Shown here in pieces: positions 35,663 through 44,842 of a DNA stretch of 64,000 nt. The notes below the pieces were generated by a model that saw only the letters and a list, made by a program, of their open reading frames with translations, had not been told where the DNA came from and searched no databases. The stretch's first letter is position 1, and each line of letters opens with the position of its first letter. Source of the DNA: Acetoanaerobium sticklandii (GTDB lineage Bacteria; Bacillota; Clostridia; Peptostreptococcales; Filifactoraceae). The stretch lies in contig NC_014614.1 in assembly GCF_000196455.1 (NCBI RefSeq), positions 634,501 to 698,500 of the forward strand. The letters are read 5' to 3'. The position numbers and the translations under genes were made by a program.

Positions 35663-35726
35663 AGTAGTATTATAGATAAAAGGCTGTTAATGTATACAAT
35701 ATTAATTTAGCAAAGGGGATGTAAAG

Positions 35727-36296
35727 ATGTCAGTAATACCTACTAGAACACAAGCATGGGAGCTACTTAATGAATACAATCAAACAGAATATCTTATAAA
35801 GCATGCACTTGAAGTAGAAGGAGTAATGAGATATTTTGCCAATTTATTAGGAGAAGAGGACATAGATAGATGGGCACTTGTGGGACTTCTTCATGATTTA
35901 GACTATGAAAAATATCCAGATGAGCACTGTATCAAAGTTCAAGAAATACTTAGAGAAAGAGATGTAGATGAATCTATTATTAAATCAATAGTGAGTCATG
36001 GCTATGGACTGGTTGCTGATATAAAGCCAGAGCATCAGATGGAAAAAGTGTTATTTTGCATAGATGAGCTATGTGGACTTATCCACGCAGCAGCAATTAT
36101 GAGACCTTCTAAGAGCGTTATGGATATGGAGGTTAAATCAGTACGTAAAAAGTTTAAATCTCCTAGCTTCGCAGCTGGAGTATCCAGAGAAGTAATCCAG
36201 CAAGGGCTAGACATGTTAGGCTGGGAACTAGACTATGCTATAGAGCATACGATACTAGGAATGAGAGAAGTAGCTGAGGAAATTGGATTAAAATAG
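35727..36296 (+). CDS. HD domain protein
   Basis: 189 residues. The HD phosphohydrolase motif is readable: KHALEVEGVMRYFA (first His), VGLLHDLDYEKYPDEHC (HD pair), then IVSHGYG and FCIDELCGLI (Asp). Members hydrolyse nucleotides or phosphate esters with divalent metal. The substrate is unknown. It is monocistronic, with its own GGGG ribosome binding site and a strong terminator at 36317-36344. Confidence 0.9.
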   Translation: MSVIPTRTQAWELLNEYNQTEYLIKHALEVEGVMRYFANLLGEEDIDRWALVGLLHDLDYEKYPDEHCIKVQEILRERDVDESIIKSIVSHGYGLVADIKPEHQMEKVLFCIDELCGLIHAAAIMRPSKSVMDMEVKSVRKKFKSPSFAAGVSREVIQQGLDMLGWELDYAIEHTILGMREVAEEIGLK

Positions 36297-36316
36297 AATA
36301 ATGATTCAAAAAAGTG

Positions 36317-36344
36317 AAAACTCCGGTAGGGCAACCGGAGTTTT
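36317..36344 (+). terminator. Terminator after the HD protein gene
   Basis: AAAACTCCGG (36317-36326) pairs perfectly with CCGGAGTTTT (36335-36344) around an 8-base loop. Confidence 0.9.
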
Positions 36345-36472
36345 CTGTTTGAGGGTCAAAATCTATCATATCTTAGGAGTATGATGATACATTTTTTCTT
36401 ACAACTATATTCTAGCAAAGTATATTCTTTTCATAGTTACAAAATACTTACATAAGATTTACAAAACTGTAA

Positions 36473-36557
36473 TTGAATTTAACTTTTTTGAAATAGTATA
36501 AATATACAATATATGTTAATCTTTTAATTAAGTGATTTCTATCTATCACTTAATTAA
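36473..36557 (+). promoter_or_regulatory. Putative promoter and inverted repeat upstream of flotillin
   Basis: TTGAAT (36473-36478) and TATAAA (36497-36502) are a possible promoter with an 18-base spacer. Downstream, TTAATTAAGTGAT (36524-36536) and ATCACTTAATTAA (36545-36557) form a perfect 13-bp inverted repeat in the 5' untranslated region. It could be an operator or an mRNA hairpin, with the ribosome binding site starting only 9 bases beyond it. Confidence 0.55.
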
Positions 36558-36575
36558 TCTAATTTGGAGGGGAAT

Positions 36576-38090
36576 ATGGGAATAGAAGACATTTTAAAAT
36601 TTGCAGTACCAGGAGTAGGAATATTACTTTTAATAATTATTATTGTAGTGGGATATGTAAAGGCATCACCTGATGAAGCGGTTATTATTTCTGGTGTAAA
36701 GCGTACACCTAGAATAATAAGAGGAAGAGCATCAGTTATGATTCCTTTTTTTGAAAGAAAAGATAGACTTACATTAAAAGTTATAAAAATCGATGTAAAA
36801 ACTAAAGAATCTGTACCTACCCAGGAATTTATAAACGTAAATGTAGATGCAGTAGTAACTGTAAAAATAAGCTCTGATGAAGATTTGCTTCCAATAGCTG
36901 CTCAAAACTTTTTAAATAAAGATGAAGCATATATCCAAGCTATAGTAGGAGAGGTATTGGAGGGTAATGTCAGAGAAATAGTTGGAACTATGACTCTTGA
37001 GAACATGATTTCTAATAGACAGGAATTTGCTCTTAAGGTACAGCAAAATGCAGTACCTGATATGCAAAAAATGGGAATAGAAATAGTGTCGTTTAATGTA
37101 CAAAACTTCTCAGACAAAAGTGGTATCATTGAAGACCTTGGTATAGATAACACTATGAAAATCAAGAAAGTAGCGGCAATTTCTAAGGCTGATGCTGAAA
37201 GAGATATCCAAATTGCTCAATCCAGAGCAGATAAGGAATCTAATGATGCTCGTATAGATGCTGAAAGAGAAATAGCAGTCAGAAATAACGAGCTAGCTAT
37301 GAGAAAAGCTGATCTTAAAAAAGCTGAGGATACAAAAAAGGCAGAAGCTGATGCAGCTTATGAAATTCAAAAAGAGGAACAACGTAAAACTATAGAAATA
37401 ACTACTGCAAATGCTAACTTAGCAAGACAAGAAAAGGAAATAGTAATAAAAGAAAGAGATGTCCAAATCAAAGAGAGAACCCTAGAAGCTGAAATCAAGA
37501 AAAAAGCAGAGGCTGATAAATTCGCCAGACAGCAACAGGCAGAGGCAGAGCTATTTGAGAGACAGAAAAAAGCAGAAGCAGATAAGTTTGAAGAAATAGC
37601 AAAGGCAGAGGCATTAAAAGCAAAAGCAGAAGCTGAAAGAATAGCTAAAGAGGAAGAAGCTATGGGGGTTAGAGCCTTTATGCTAGCAGAGGCAGAAGGT
37701 ATCAGAGCTAAAGCTCTAGCAGAAGCCGAAGGTATAGAGAAAAAAGCAATAGCAATGGAAAAAATGAAAGAAGCTGCAATACTAGAAATGTACTTTAACG
37801 TACTTCCTGATATAGCTAAAAATGTAGCTGAACCATTAACTAACATTGATAAGATAACTATGTATGGTGAAGGCAACTCAGCAAAAATGGTAAAAGATAT
37901 CATTAATTCAACTACTCAGATATCAGAAGGATTAACAGAAGGACTAGGAATAGATATGAAAGCATTAATTTCTGGGATAGTAGGTGGCAAGATGGTGATG
38001 AACCATGAGAAAGCTGAACCAAAGGAAATAAATGAGGTTAAAAACATTATAGAAACTAATAAAACAGACAATATAACACCAACTGAATAA
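36576..38090 (+). CDS. floT: Flotillin-like SPFH protein
   Basis: 504 residues. A single N-terminal membrane segment (about 8-27, VPGVGILLLIIIIVVG) is followed by the SPFH domain (about 30-190). A long Ala/Glu/Lys-rich coiled coil follows (about 200-420, repeated EAE and KAEADK). A C-terminal tail ends the protein. Flotillins organise membrane microdomains and affect fluidity and signalling. Length matches bacterial FloT/YqiK-like proteins. No NfeD partner gene is adjacent, unlike the common nfeD-floT pairing. The ATG at 36576 follows GGAGGGG; the TTG at 36564 is too early. Confidence 0.92.
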   Translation: MGIEDILKFAVPGVGILLLIIIIVVGYVKASPDEAVIISGVKRTPRIIRGRASVMIPFFERKDRLTLKVIKIDVKTKESVPTQEFINVNVDAVVTVKISSDEDLLPIAAQNFLNKDEAYIQAIVGEVLEGNVREIVGTMTLENMISNRQEFALKVQQNAVPDMQKMGIEIVSFNVQNFSDKSGIIEDLGIDNTMKIKKVAAISKADAERDIQIAQSRADKESNDARIDAEREIAVRNNELAMRKADLKKAEDTKKAEADAAYEIQKEEQRKTIEITTANANLARQEKEIVIKERDVQIKERTLEAEIKKKAEADKFARQQQAEAELFERQKKAEADKFEEIAKAEALKAKAEAERIAKEEEAMGVRAFMLAEAEGIRAKALAEAEGIEKKAIAMEKMKEAAILEMYFNVLPDIAKNVAEPLTNIDKITMYGEGNSAKMVKDIINSTTQISEGLTEGLGIDMKALISGIVGGKMVMNHEKAEPKEINEVKNIIETNKTDNITPTE

Positions 38091-38163
38091 AAATTTTATT
38101 GCCTAATGTAATACTCAGATGAAAGTCTTTTTCTGGGAAAATATACGTTACTGGAGAATAAAA

Positions 38164-38217
38164 AAAGAGTGCCACTATATATTGATAATTTGAAATCAAC
38201 ATATTTTAGCACTCTTT
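38164..38217. terminator. Bidirectional terminator between flotillin and metal ATPase genes
   Basis: AAAGAGTGC (38164-38172) pairs with GCACTCTTT (38209-38217), and the inner sequence continues the stem imperfectly. An A-run precedes it and T bases follow, so it serves both convergent genes. Confidence 0.82.
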
Positions 38218-38238
38218 AGTTTTTTAATAACTTAAATA

Positions 38239-40458
38239 TTAGATTTTACTTATTCTAGTTGCATTAAGAACTGCAATAACCGCAACTCCTACATCAGCAA
38301 ATACAGCCTCCCACATATTAGCCATTCCAAAGGCTCCAAGAATTAGGACTAGTCCTTTGATGCCTAGTGAGAAGTAGATGTTTTGCCATACTACTTTGTT
38401 TGTGAACTTGGCTATTTTTATAGCTTCTGCGATTTTTGAAGGCTCGTCTGTCATGATTACTACATCAGCTGATTCTATGGCTGCGTCACTTCCTAGGCTT
38501 CCCATAGCAATTCCAATATCTGCTCTTGCAAGCACTGGAGCATCGTTGATTCCATCTCCTGTGAAAATAACCTTGCCTTTTGGACTAGCCATTTTCATCA
38601 GCTCTTCAAAAGCAGCTACTTTTTGATCTGGAAGAAGGTCGTATTTTACATTATCGATTCCTATTTTTTCTGCAATATCTAGAGCTGTTTTTTCATTATC
38701 TCCAGTTAGCATAGCTATAGAATGTATACCTACGGATTTTAATTTTTGCATAGCTAGCTTTGAGTCTTCTTTTATTTTGTCATAGATAGATATACTACCA
38801 GCGTAGATTCCATCAACTGAGAGATGAACTATGGTTCCAAATTTATCATTTATATAATCAATTTTTTCTTCTTGCATCAATTTTTCATTTCCAGCAAGCA
38901 CTTTTTTCCCATCTATTACAGCTCTTACACCGTAACCAGGAAGATTTTCATAGCTTTGGATTCTGTCGTAATCTATAGGCGTATTATAGGCTTTGAGTAT
39001 AGATACACCTATAGGATGAGATGAATGACTCTCTGCATAGGCAGCGAGCTCTAGTAGCTCATTATCATTCATTCCGTGCATCGGAGTGATTTCCTGTACT
39101 TTAAATATTCCCTCTGTAAGTGTTCCAGTTTTATCAAATACTGCTATTTCTGCATTTTTTAAAGCTTCTAGATAGTTTCCCCCTTTAATTAATATTCCAT
39201 GCTTAGAAGCAGCTCCTATACCTCCGAAAAAACCTAGAGGGATTGACACTACTAATGCACAAGGGCAAGATACAACTAGAAATATCAAGGCACGGTATAG
39301 CCACTCGCTAAAATTAAATCCTGTAAAAAATGGAGGGATAATAGCTAGTGCTAGTGCAAAGAAAACAACAGCAGGAGTATAGTATCTGGAAAATTTAGTA
39401 ATAAATTTCTCGGTTGGAGCTTTTTTAGCTGAAGCATTTTCTACTAGCTCTAGAATCTTATTTACTGTAGATTCTCCAAAGGTTTTTTCTACCTTCATTT
39501 CTATTGCGTGAGTTTTGTTTATAAAGCCAGATAATACAGTATCGCCCTTATTTACGATTCTAGGAACGGATTCTCCTGTTAAGTTAGAAGTATCCATCTG
39601 AGTGGACTCACTTAGAAGAGTTCCGTCTAGAGGCACTTTTTCTCCAGGCTTTACAAGTATTATATCTCCTATATTTACAGCCTCAGGCTTTACTATTTCA
39701 AAATTATTATCAACTTTTAGATTTGCATAGTCAGGCTTTATGTTCATAAGAGCTTTTATGGATTTTCTGGAACGATTTACAGCCATATCCTGGAATAACT
39801 CTCCTACGTTGTAAAACAGCATTACTGCTACGGCCTCTGGATATTCACCTATAGCAAAAGCTCCTAGTGTTGCAATTGACATTAAGAAGTTCTCATCAAA
39901 AACCTCTCCTCTAAGGATATTTTTAAATGCTGATAAGAGGACATCTTTTCCTATGATGATATAAGCTATTATAAATATTGCTAGCTTAATCATGTCACTG
40001 CCTTTATACATAATTCCAAAAGCATAAATAGCAATGGTTATACCTATTATAAGCGTTTCCTTTTTGTGATCTGCAAGAGAATGAGAAACATTAATATCAG
40101 CATGACCATGAGAATGCGAATGACCGTGAGAGTGGTCTTCATCGTGGGAGTGATTATGTCCGTCGCAGTCACAGCTATCATTTTCTTTTTTATTAACAGG
40201 CACACTAGATGCAAGCCCAAGGCTCATTGGTTCTTTGTCAGTAAGATAGGCTTTTGGCTCTATCTGTGTGCAAAGCTTATTTAGTTTTTCAAATACTGTA
40301 TTTTTATCTGAGTCTTTTTTAAATTTTACGTTTATCTTTGCACTTGCGTAGTTTACGTGTATTTCTTCAATTTCAGCAAGCTTTGATGCTTTTTCTTCGA
40401 GTTTCTGTGAGCAATTAGCACACATCATTCCATTGATATATAGCGTTAGTTCCATCAT
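38239..40458 (-). CDS. cadA: Heavy-metal-exporting P1B-type ATPase (CadA/ZntA type)
   Basis: 739 residues. An N-terminal HMA domain has GMMCANC (Cys pair). A His-rich stretch (residues about 100-130, HSHGHSHSHGH) likely binds zinc or cadmium. The P-type core has the transmembrane CPC motif (SCPCALVV), the phosphorylation site DKTGTLTEG, SHPIGVS and the hinge GDGINDAPVLA. The HMA CxxC, CPC and Asp phosphorylation residues indicate Zn2+/Cd2+/Pb2+ export. The start is uncertain among closely spaced GTG/ATG codons; I took the ATG at 40458. It follows cadC by about 2 bases and is probably repressed by it. Confidence 0.93.
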   Translation of the reverse strand: MMELTLYINGMMCANCSQKLEEKASKLAEIEEIHVNYASAKINVKFKKDSDKNTVFEKLNKLCTQIEPKAYLTDKEPMSLGLASSVPVNKKENDSCDCDGHNHSHDEDHSHGHSHSHGHADINVSHSLADHKKETLIIGITIAIYAFGIMYKGSDMIKLAIFIIAYIIIGKDVLLSAFKNILRGEVFDENFLMSIATLGAFAIGEYPEAVAVMLFYNVGELFQDMAVNRSRKSIKALMNIKPDYANLKVDNNFEIVKPEAVNIGDIILVKPGEKVPLDGTLLSESTQMDTSNLTGESVPRIVNKGDTVLSGFINKTHAIEMKVEKTFGESTVNKILELVENASAKKAPTEKFITKFSRYYTPAVVFFALALAIIPPFFTGFNFSEWLYRALIFLVVSCPCALVVSIPLGFFGGIGAASKHGILIKGGNYLEALKNAEIAVFDKTGTLTEGIFKVQEITPMHGMNDNELLELAAYAESHSSHPIGVSILKAYNTPIDYDRIQSYENLPGYGVRAVIDGKKVLAGNEKLMQEEKIDYINDKFGTIVHLSVDGIYAGSISIYDKIKEDSKLAMQKLKSVGIHSIAMLTGDNEKTALDIAEKIGIDNVKYDLLPDQKVAAFEELMKMASPKGKVIFTGDGINDAPVLARADIGIAMGSLGSDAAIESADVVIMTDEPSKIAEAIKIAKFTNKVVWQNIYFSLGIKGLVLILGAFGMANMWEAVFADVGVAVIAVLNATRISKI

Positions 40459-40460
40459 TA

Positions 40461-40820
40461 TCACCTCTCAAGTATATGGGCATAACCCATGTTAAATATT
40501 GTCTGTACATGTTCGTCATCTAGGGAGTAATATACTACCTTGCCGTCTTTACGATATTTTACTAGTCTAGCTTGCTTTAGGACTCTTAGCTGATGCGAAA
40601 TCGCTGATTGAGTCATACCTAGTAGAGCGGCTATATCGCATACGCAAAGTTCTGATTGAAATAGAACATAAATAATTTTAATTCTAGTAGTATCGCCAAA
40701 GACTTTGAAAAATTCTGCTAAATCATAGAGATTTTCATCCTTTGGCATTTTGCTTTTTATATCATTGACTGTATCCTCGTGGATAGTGTCACAGCTACAT
40801 TTGGGAGCATCTTTTGCCAC
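40461..40820 (-). CDS. cadC: ArsR/SmtB family metal-responsive repressor (CadC-like)
   Basis: About 119 residues. The ArsR winged helix includes VFGDTTRIKIIYVLF, ELCVCDIAALLGMTQSAISHQLRVLKQA and KDGKVVYY. The N-terminal Cys pair (KCSCD) and the ELCVCD motif correspond to the CadC-type alpha3N site for Cd, Pb or Zn. Metal binding should release it from DNA and derepress the ATPase. The longer reading from GTG 40829 starts inside AGAGGTGA; the GTG at 40820 is better spaced. The inverted repeat at 40846-40867 is its likely operator. Confidence 0.92.
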   Translation of the reverse strand: MAKDAPKCSCDTIHEDTVNDIKSKMPKDENLYDLAEFFKVFGDTTRIKIIYVLFQSELCVCDIAALLGMTQSAISHQLRVLKQARLVKYRKDGKVVYYSLDDEHVQTIFNMGYAHILER

Positions 40821-40845
40821 TAGCTTCACCTCTTTTATATTTGTT

Positions 40846-40867
40846 CATATGAGCAAATATTCATATG
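40846..40867. promoter_or_regulatory. Probable CadC operator
   Basis: CATATGA (40846-40852) and TCATATG (40861-40867) form a perfect inverted repeat around 8 bases (GCAAATAT), upstream of cadC. This layout is typical of ArsR/SmtB operators. Confidence 0.7.
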
Positions 40868-40962
40868 TTAATTATATATTAATCCTGATTTGAGCTTTTG
40901 ACAAGAGTTATTTATTAAATTTTAGAAGTTTTAGGTATATTATTTTTTGGAGAGGATTATTA

Positions 40963-40971
40963 TGATATAAT
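40963..40971 (+). promoter_or_regulatory. Extended -10 element upstream of cyclophilin
   Basis: TGATATAAT: a consensus TATAAT (40966-40971) preceded by TGn, with a T-rich -35 region. It is 33 bases before the start codon. Confidence 0.55.
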
Positions 40972-41004
40972 AGAGTAAATTTATATGAAAAACAGGAGGG
41001 CAAT

Positions 41005-41526
41005 ATGAGTCAAAATCCAATAGTAACAATGAAAATAGAAGATAGAGGAGAGGTAAAAATCGAGCTTTATCCACATATAGCACCAAATACTGTAAACAAC
41101 TTTATTTCTCTAGTAAAAAAAGGTTTTTATGATGGACTTATATTTCACAGAGTGATTCAAGGCTTTATGATACAAGGAGGAGACCCAAAAGGAAATGGTA
41201 CTGGAGGGCCAGGCTACGGCATCAAGGGCGAATTTAGCAAAAATGGTCATGTAAACAATCTTTCTCATGAGCCAGGAGTTATTTCTATGGCGAGATCGGC
41301 GCATCCAGATTCTGCTGGGTCACAGTTTTTCCTTATGACTTCAGTAAGTCCTCATCTAGATGGATCATATGCTGGATTTGGAAGAGTAGTAGAAGGAATG
41401 GATATAGTAGAAGCTCTAGAAAAAGTTAAAACTAATTTTTCTGACAAGCCACTAGAAGATATACTTATAGAGTCAGTTACAGTGGATACTTTTGGAGTAG
41501 AATATCCAGAGCCTATAACTCAGTAG
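41005..41526 (+). CDS. Peptidylprolyl isomerase (cyclophilin type)
   Basis: 173 residues, a cytosolic single-domain cyclophilin. The active-site series is present: FHRVIQGFMIQGGDPKGNGTGG (Arg, Gln and other substrate contacts), MARSAHPDSAGSQFF and HLDGSYAGFGRV. No signal peptide is visible. It should accelerate proline isomerisation during protein folding. It has its own promoter and terminator and no partner genes. Confidence 0.95.
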   Translation: MSQNPIVTMKIEDRGEVKIELYPHIAPNTVNNFISLVKKGFYDGLIFHRVIQGFMIQGGDPKGNGTGGPGYGIKGEFSKNGHVNNLSHEPGVISMARSAHPDSAGSQFFLMTSVSPHLDGSYAGFGRVVEGMDIVEALEKVKTNFSDKPLEDILIESVTVDTFGVEYPEPITQ

Positions 41527-41585
41527 TAAAAAGTTATAGATATAATTTAGAGATTAAATAATAGTATATTCATATAATTTTAATC

Positions 41586-41619
41586 AAAATACCAAGAAAC
41601 CCTAATTTCTTGGTATTTT
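41586..41619 (+). terminator. Terminator after cyclophilin
   Basis: AAAATACCAAGAAA (41586-41599) pairs perfectly with TTTCTTGGTATTTT (41606-41619) around a 6-base loop. Confidence 0.9.
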
Positions 41620-41740
41620 ATATTCTCTAGAAATTATTTGATATTTTTAAATCAGGTATTTCCAACTAACAGTAATGATTCAATTGATTAGGAAATTACA
41701 TAATTGGAATTTTCTGATTTTTTTAGAATAAAATGTTTAA

Positions 41741-42105
41741 TATAATTATATTTAGGTATATATGAAATAAGAAGTTCAGGTGTAAAGAATTAGGATAGAT
41801 AATCCTAATAGAGTATTATACCAGTCATTCCCACCGAAAGTGCAGCGAATGACAATCAAAGTAAGAACTTAAGCAACAACCAAAGAATGTTTGTTTAATC
41901 AGTCTATAGGCTAAGTCCTATACGAAACGATTAAACCCCAGAAAGTTGAGTAACAAATAGGTTATAAAAGTTAATGCAACTTTTAGGAGGTAATAGCATC
42001 GAAAAAGCATCTATTTTTTTACAACTGAATATTTTAACTAGGAATTACACCTTAATTTCTTAAAAAATGAGATACTTGGAGTCGGGACTGGTATCTCATT
42101 TTAGT
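41741..42105 (+). ncRNA. Structured non-coding RNA candidate, about 350 nt, class unknown
   Basis: No ORF covers this stretch, yet it is packed with paired elements. ATTAGGAT/ATCCTAAT (41789-41796 with 41802-41809). GTCATTC/GAATGAC (41824-41830 with 41847-41853) enclosing a small CAC/GTG stem with a CGAAA loop. GTTTAATC/GATTAAAC (41893-41900 with 41929-41936) enclosing TATAGG/CCTATA. TAAAAGTT/AACTTTTA (41965-41972 with 41978-41985). It ends in a long hairpin (42064-42102) that looks like a terminator, and a TATAAT (41741-41746) is a plausible -10. I do not recognise the family. It is not RNase P, tmRNA or SRP RNA by their conserved motifs. Confidence 0.7.
42064..42102 (+). terminator. Long terminator hairpin closing the RNA candidate
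   Basis: AAAATGAGATAC (42064-42075) pairs with GTATCTCATTTT (42091-42102), and the interior AGTC/GACT adds to the stem. The 3' side ends in four T bases. Confidence 0.75.
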
Positions 42106-42152
42106 TTGAAAAGAATAAAATTTCAAAAAAATATATTTTTATGCCGATATGA

Positions 42153-42200
42153 ACTGACCCCTAAATGCGAGAGCTAGAATTCTAACATTTAGGGGTCAGT
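42153..42200. repeat. Perfect 15-bp inverted repeat, possible terminator or mobile-element remnant
   Basis: ACTGACCCCTAAATG (42153-42167) and CATTTAGGGGTCAGT (42186-42200) are exact reverse complements. The 18-base centre holds a TAGAATTCTA palindrome. It lies about 80 bases beyond the stop of the minus-strand reductase gene, but without a T-run on that strand. Confidence 0.7.
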
Positions 42201-42282
42201 ATTTTGATATTTAAATTATATTTTAGTGCTATTGTAGTTATTCTTTATTTGAAAGTCTTATTATATTTACTCTTTATTTGAA

Positions 42283-44766
42283 TTAGATAAATAGGTTGAG
42301 CCCAGAATCCTCAGTTTCAGCTAAATATGATGCAACACCAGCTATTTCAACTCCATCAATTAGCTCTTCTTGCTTGATTCCCATGATATCCATACTCATA
42401 GCGCAAGCTACTAGCTTTACACCCATTTTTTGTGCATTAGCGATTAATGTTTCTACATCGTCTACATTTTTCTTTTTCATTACATAGTTTATCATTTTTG
42501 AACCCATGCCGCCCATGTTCATGTTTGAAAGCTTAAGCTTTTTAGCGCCTTCTGGCATCATTTTAGAAAACATGTTCTCTAGAGCATCCTTTTCTACTTT
42601 AACTCCAGGCTTTCTAAGGACGTTTAATCCCCAGAAGGTAAAGAACATAGTTACTTCTTTGCCCATTGAGGCAGCTCCTGTTGCTATGATAAATGAAGCC
42701 ATAGCTTTATCGAGGTCTCCACTAAATACTACCATTGTTGCGCCATTTTTTTCCTTTACTACTGGAGCATTAGTCGCCCCCAAAGCTGGGGCTACTCTGG
42801 GTGTATCAGTTCCTTTTCTAAGAAGGGTTCTGAAATGAGTCTTGTCAAATTCTGATGAAATTAATGTGTTACCTGTTTTTTTACACCATGCAGAAATATC
42901 CTTGCTAAAGCCAGGATCAGTTGCTAGAACTTCTAACATCTGTCCATTTTCCATAGTACTAACAGCTGCATAGACCTGAGCTATAGGACCAGGACACTGA
43001 AGACCTCTAGCATCTACAGTTAAATCTGGGCTAGTACTTCCAGTAAAAGAATCTATATTATGATCTGCTATATGCATCTCGCCAGCATCATCCACATATG
43101 CACAGCCAGCAGCTTCTGGAGCGCCATATACATCAGAATAAGTCTTGTATCCGCCATCTAGGTTCTTAACATTATATCCGTGCTGTTTTAAGATTCTAGC
43201 AGCAAGATATCCTCTAAGACCTACTTGACAAGATACATAGAGTTCTTTGTCTTTTGGAATTTCATCTAGTCTTTCTCTTATTTCATGAAGAGGAATGTTT
43301 ATTGAGCCTTCTATAAAGCCCATTTCTCTTTCCATAGGCTCTCTTACATCTATTAACAAGCCACCATCAGCGATTAGCTTATCGATTTCATTATAATATA
43401 CTACATCTACTAGACCATCTAAAATATTGCTAGCTACATAACCAGCCATGTTTACAGGGTCCTTAGCAGAAGAATATGGAGGTGCGTAGGCAAGCTCTAG
43501 GTTGGTTATATCTCTTACGGTCAAATTACCTTTTATAGCAGTAGCGATTACATCTATTCTCTTATCAACGCCATCGTAGCCTATGCCTTGAGCTCCTAGA
43601 ATTTTACCACTAGGTACTTCGAATATCAGCTTAAGTGATATAGGAAAAGCTCCTGGATAGTATCCAGCATGTGAGCCTGGGTGAATATGAATAGTCTTGT
43701 AGTTGGTTTTGCCAAGCCTAGCTAGGGCTTTTTCATTATGCCCAGTTGAGGCTGCAGTTAAATCAAATACTTTTGCAATAGAAGTTCCAAGAGTTCCAGG
43801 ATACTTTGAATCAATGCCGCAGATTCTATCAGCAACTATTCTTCCTTGTTTGTTTGCTGGCCATGCAAGTGGCACCATAGCAGGTTCATTGTATATATAA
43901 TCAATAGTTTCTATCGCATCACCGATAGCGTAGATATTAGGATCTGAGGTCATCATATTTTGGTCTACTTTTATATGACCTCTTTCACCTAGCTCTAAGC
44001 CCGAGGATTTTGCTAGCTCATTTTCAGGGCGTACACCTATCGATAGTATAGTAAGCTCTGTGTCTAGGACTTTTCCGCTGTTTAGACCGATTTTTGTTCC
44101 TTTTTGGTCGAAGTAAGATACTCCATCGGATAAAATAAGCTCAACACCCATATCAGTTACATGCTTATGAAGAATGCTTACCATTTCACTATCAAATGGA
44201 GCCATGATTTGGTCTGCCATTTCTACTAATGTAACTTTGATTCCTCTATGCACTAAATTTTCAGCCATCTCTACGCCGATAAAGCCTCCACCGATTACTA
44301 CAGCTGATTTTGGTTTTTTATTATCAACATGAGCTTTGATTGCATCTGTATCTGGAATATTTCTTAGAGTAAATACATTATCAGCTTCATCAAGACCCTT
44401 GATAGGAGGCTTGATAGGATTTGCTCCAGGAGATAATACAAGTACGTCGTATCTTTCTTCGTAAGTAGTTCCAAGCTTAAGATTTTTTACTGTTACAGTT
44501 TTTTTCTCTCTGTTTATAGCAGTTACTTCACTTAAGTTTCTAATATCCATATTGAATCTTTCAGACATTCCATCTACAGTCTGTACTAGAAGAGCATCTC
44601 TTTGAGGGATAATTTCTCCTATATAGTATGGAAGACCACAGTTGGCAAAAGATATATACTCGCCTCTTTCAAACATTACTATCTGTGATTCTTCATCAAG
44701 TCTTCTAAGCCTTGCTGCTGTAGTAGCTCCTCCAGCAACCCCACCAACTATCAATATTTTTTTCAT
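42283..44766 (-). CDS. Four-domain CoA-disulfide/persulfide reductase (FAD-rhodanese-TusA-DsrE fusion)
   Basis: 827 residues. Residues 1-440 are an FAD/NAD(P)H disulfide reductase (GGVAGGATTAARLRR; redox Cys43 in SFANCGLPYY, as in CoA-disulfide reductase; GGGFIGVEMAE; dimerisation domain after 330). About 450-545 is a rhodanese domain with active Cys513 in SCQVGLRG. About 580-650 is a TusA-like domain (DARGLQCPGP). The C-terminal 160 residues are DsrE/F-like (ATMVVFSGDLDKAMASFIIATGAA landmarks; VACAMSMDIMG). It probably reduces CoA- or protein-bound persulfides and relays sulfur. I use the ATG at 44766 after GGAGG; the earlier ATG overlaps that site. An ArsR-type regulator precedes it. Confidence 0.92.
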   Translation of the reverse strand: MKKILIVGGVAGGATTAARLRRLDEESQIVMFERGEYISFANCGLPYYIGEIIPQRDALLVQTVDGMSERFNMDIRNLSEVTAINREKKTVTVKNLKLGTTYEERYDVLVLSPGANPIKPPIKGLDEADNVFTLRNIPDTDAIKAHVDNKKPKSAVVIGGGFIGVEMAENLVHRGIKVTLVEMADQIMAPFDSEMVSILHKHVTDMGVELILSDGVSYFDQKGTKIGLNSGKVLDTELTILSIGVRPENELAKSSGLELGERGHIKVDQNMMTSDPNIYAIGDAIETIDYIYNEPAMVPLAWPANKQGRIVADRICGIDSKYPGTLGTSIAKVFDLTAASTGHNEKALARLGKTNYKTIHIHPGSHAGYYPGAFPISLKLIFEVPSGKILGAQGIGYDGVDKRIDVIATAIKGNLTVRDITNLELAYAPPYSSAKDPVNMAGYVASNILDGLVDVVYYNEIDKLIADGGLLIDVREPMEREMGFIEGSINIPLHEIRERLDEIPKDKELYVSCQVGLRGYLAARILKQHGYNVKNLDGGYKTYSDVYGAPEAAGCAYVDDAGEMHIADHNIDSFTGSTSPDLTVDARGLQCPGPIAQVYAAVSTMENGQMLEVLATDPGFSKDISAWCKKTGNTLISSEFDKTHFRTLLRKGTDTPRVAPALGATNAPVVKEKNGATMVVFSGDLDKAMASFIIATGAASMGKEVTMFFTFWGLNVLRKPGVKVEKDALENMFSKMMPEGAKKLKLSNMNMGGMGSKMINYVMKKKNVDDVETLIANAQKMGVKLVACAMSMDIMGIKQEELIDGVEIAGVASYLAETEDSGLNLFI

Positions 44767-44842
44767 AATAACCTCCATTTAATTTAATTATTTACATATT
44801 CGAATAAGACGATTAATTTGGTATAGATTTATTATTATTTAC

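Noticed and set aside
41741..42105. RNase P RNA, tmRNA, SRP RNA or a cobalamin riboswitch
   Set aside because: The conserved core motifs of these RNAs are absent, and the nearest downstream gene is on the opposite strand, which argues against a riboswitch.
42506..42838. A 110-residue reading on the + strand inside the reductase gene
   Set aside because: It is antisense to the DsrE-like domain, has no promoter or ribosome binding site, and its residues mirror the coding frame.
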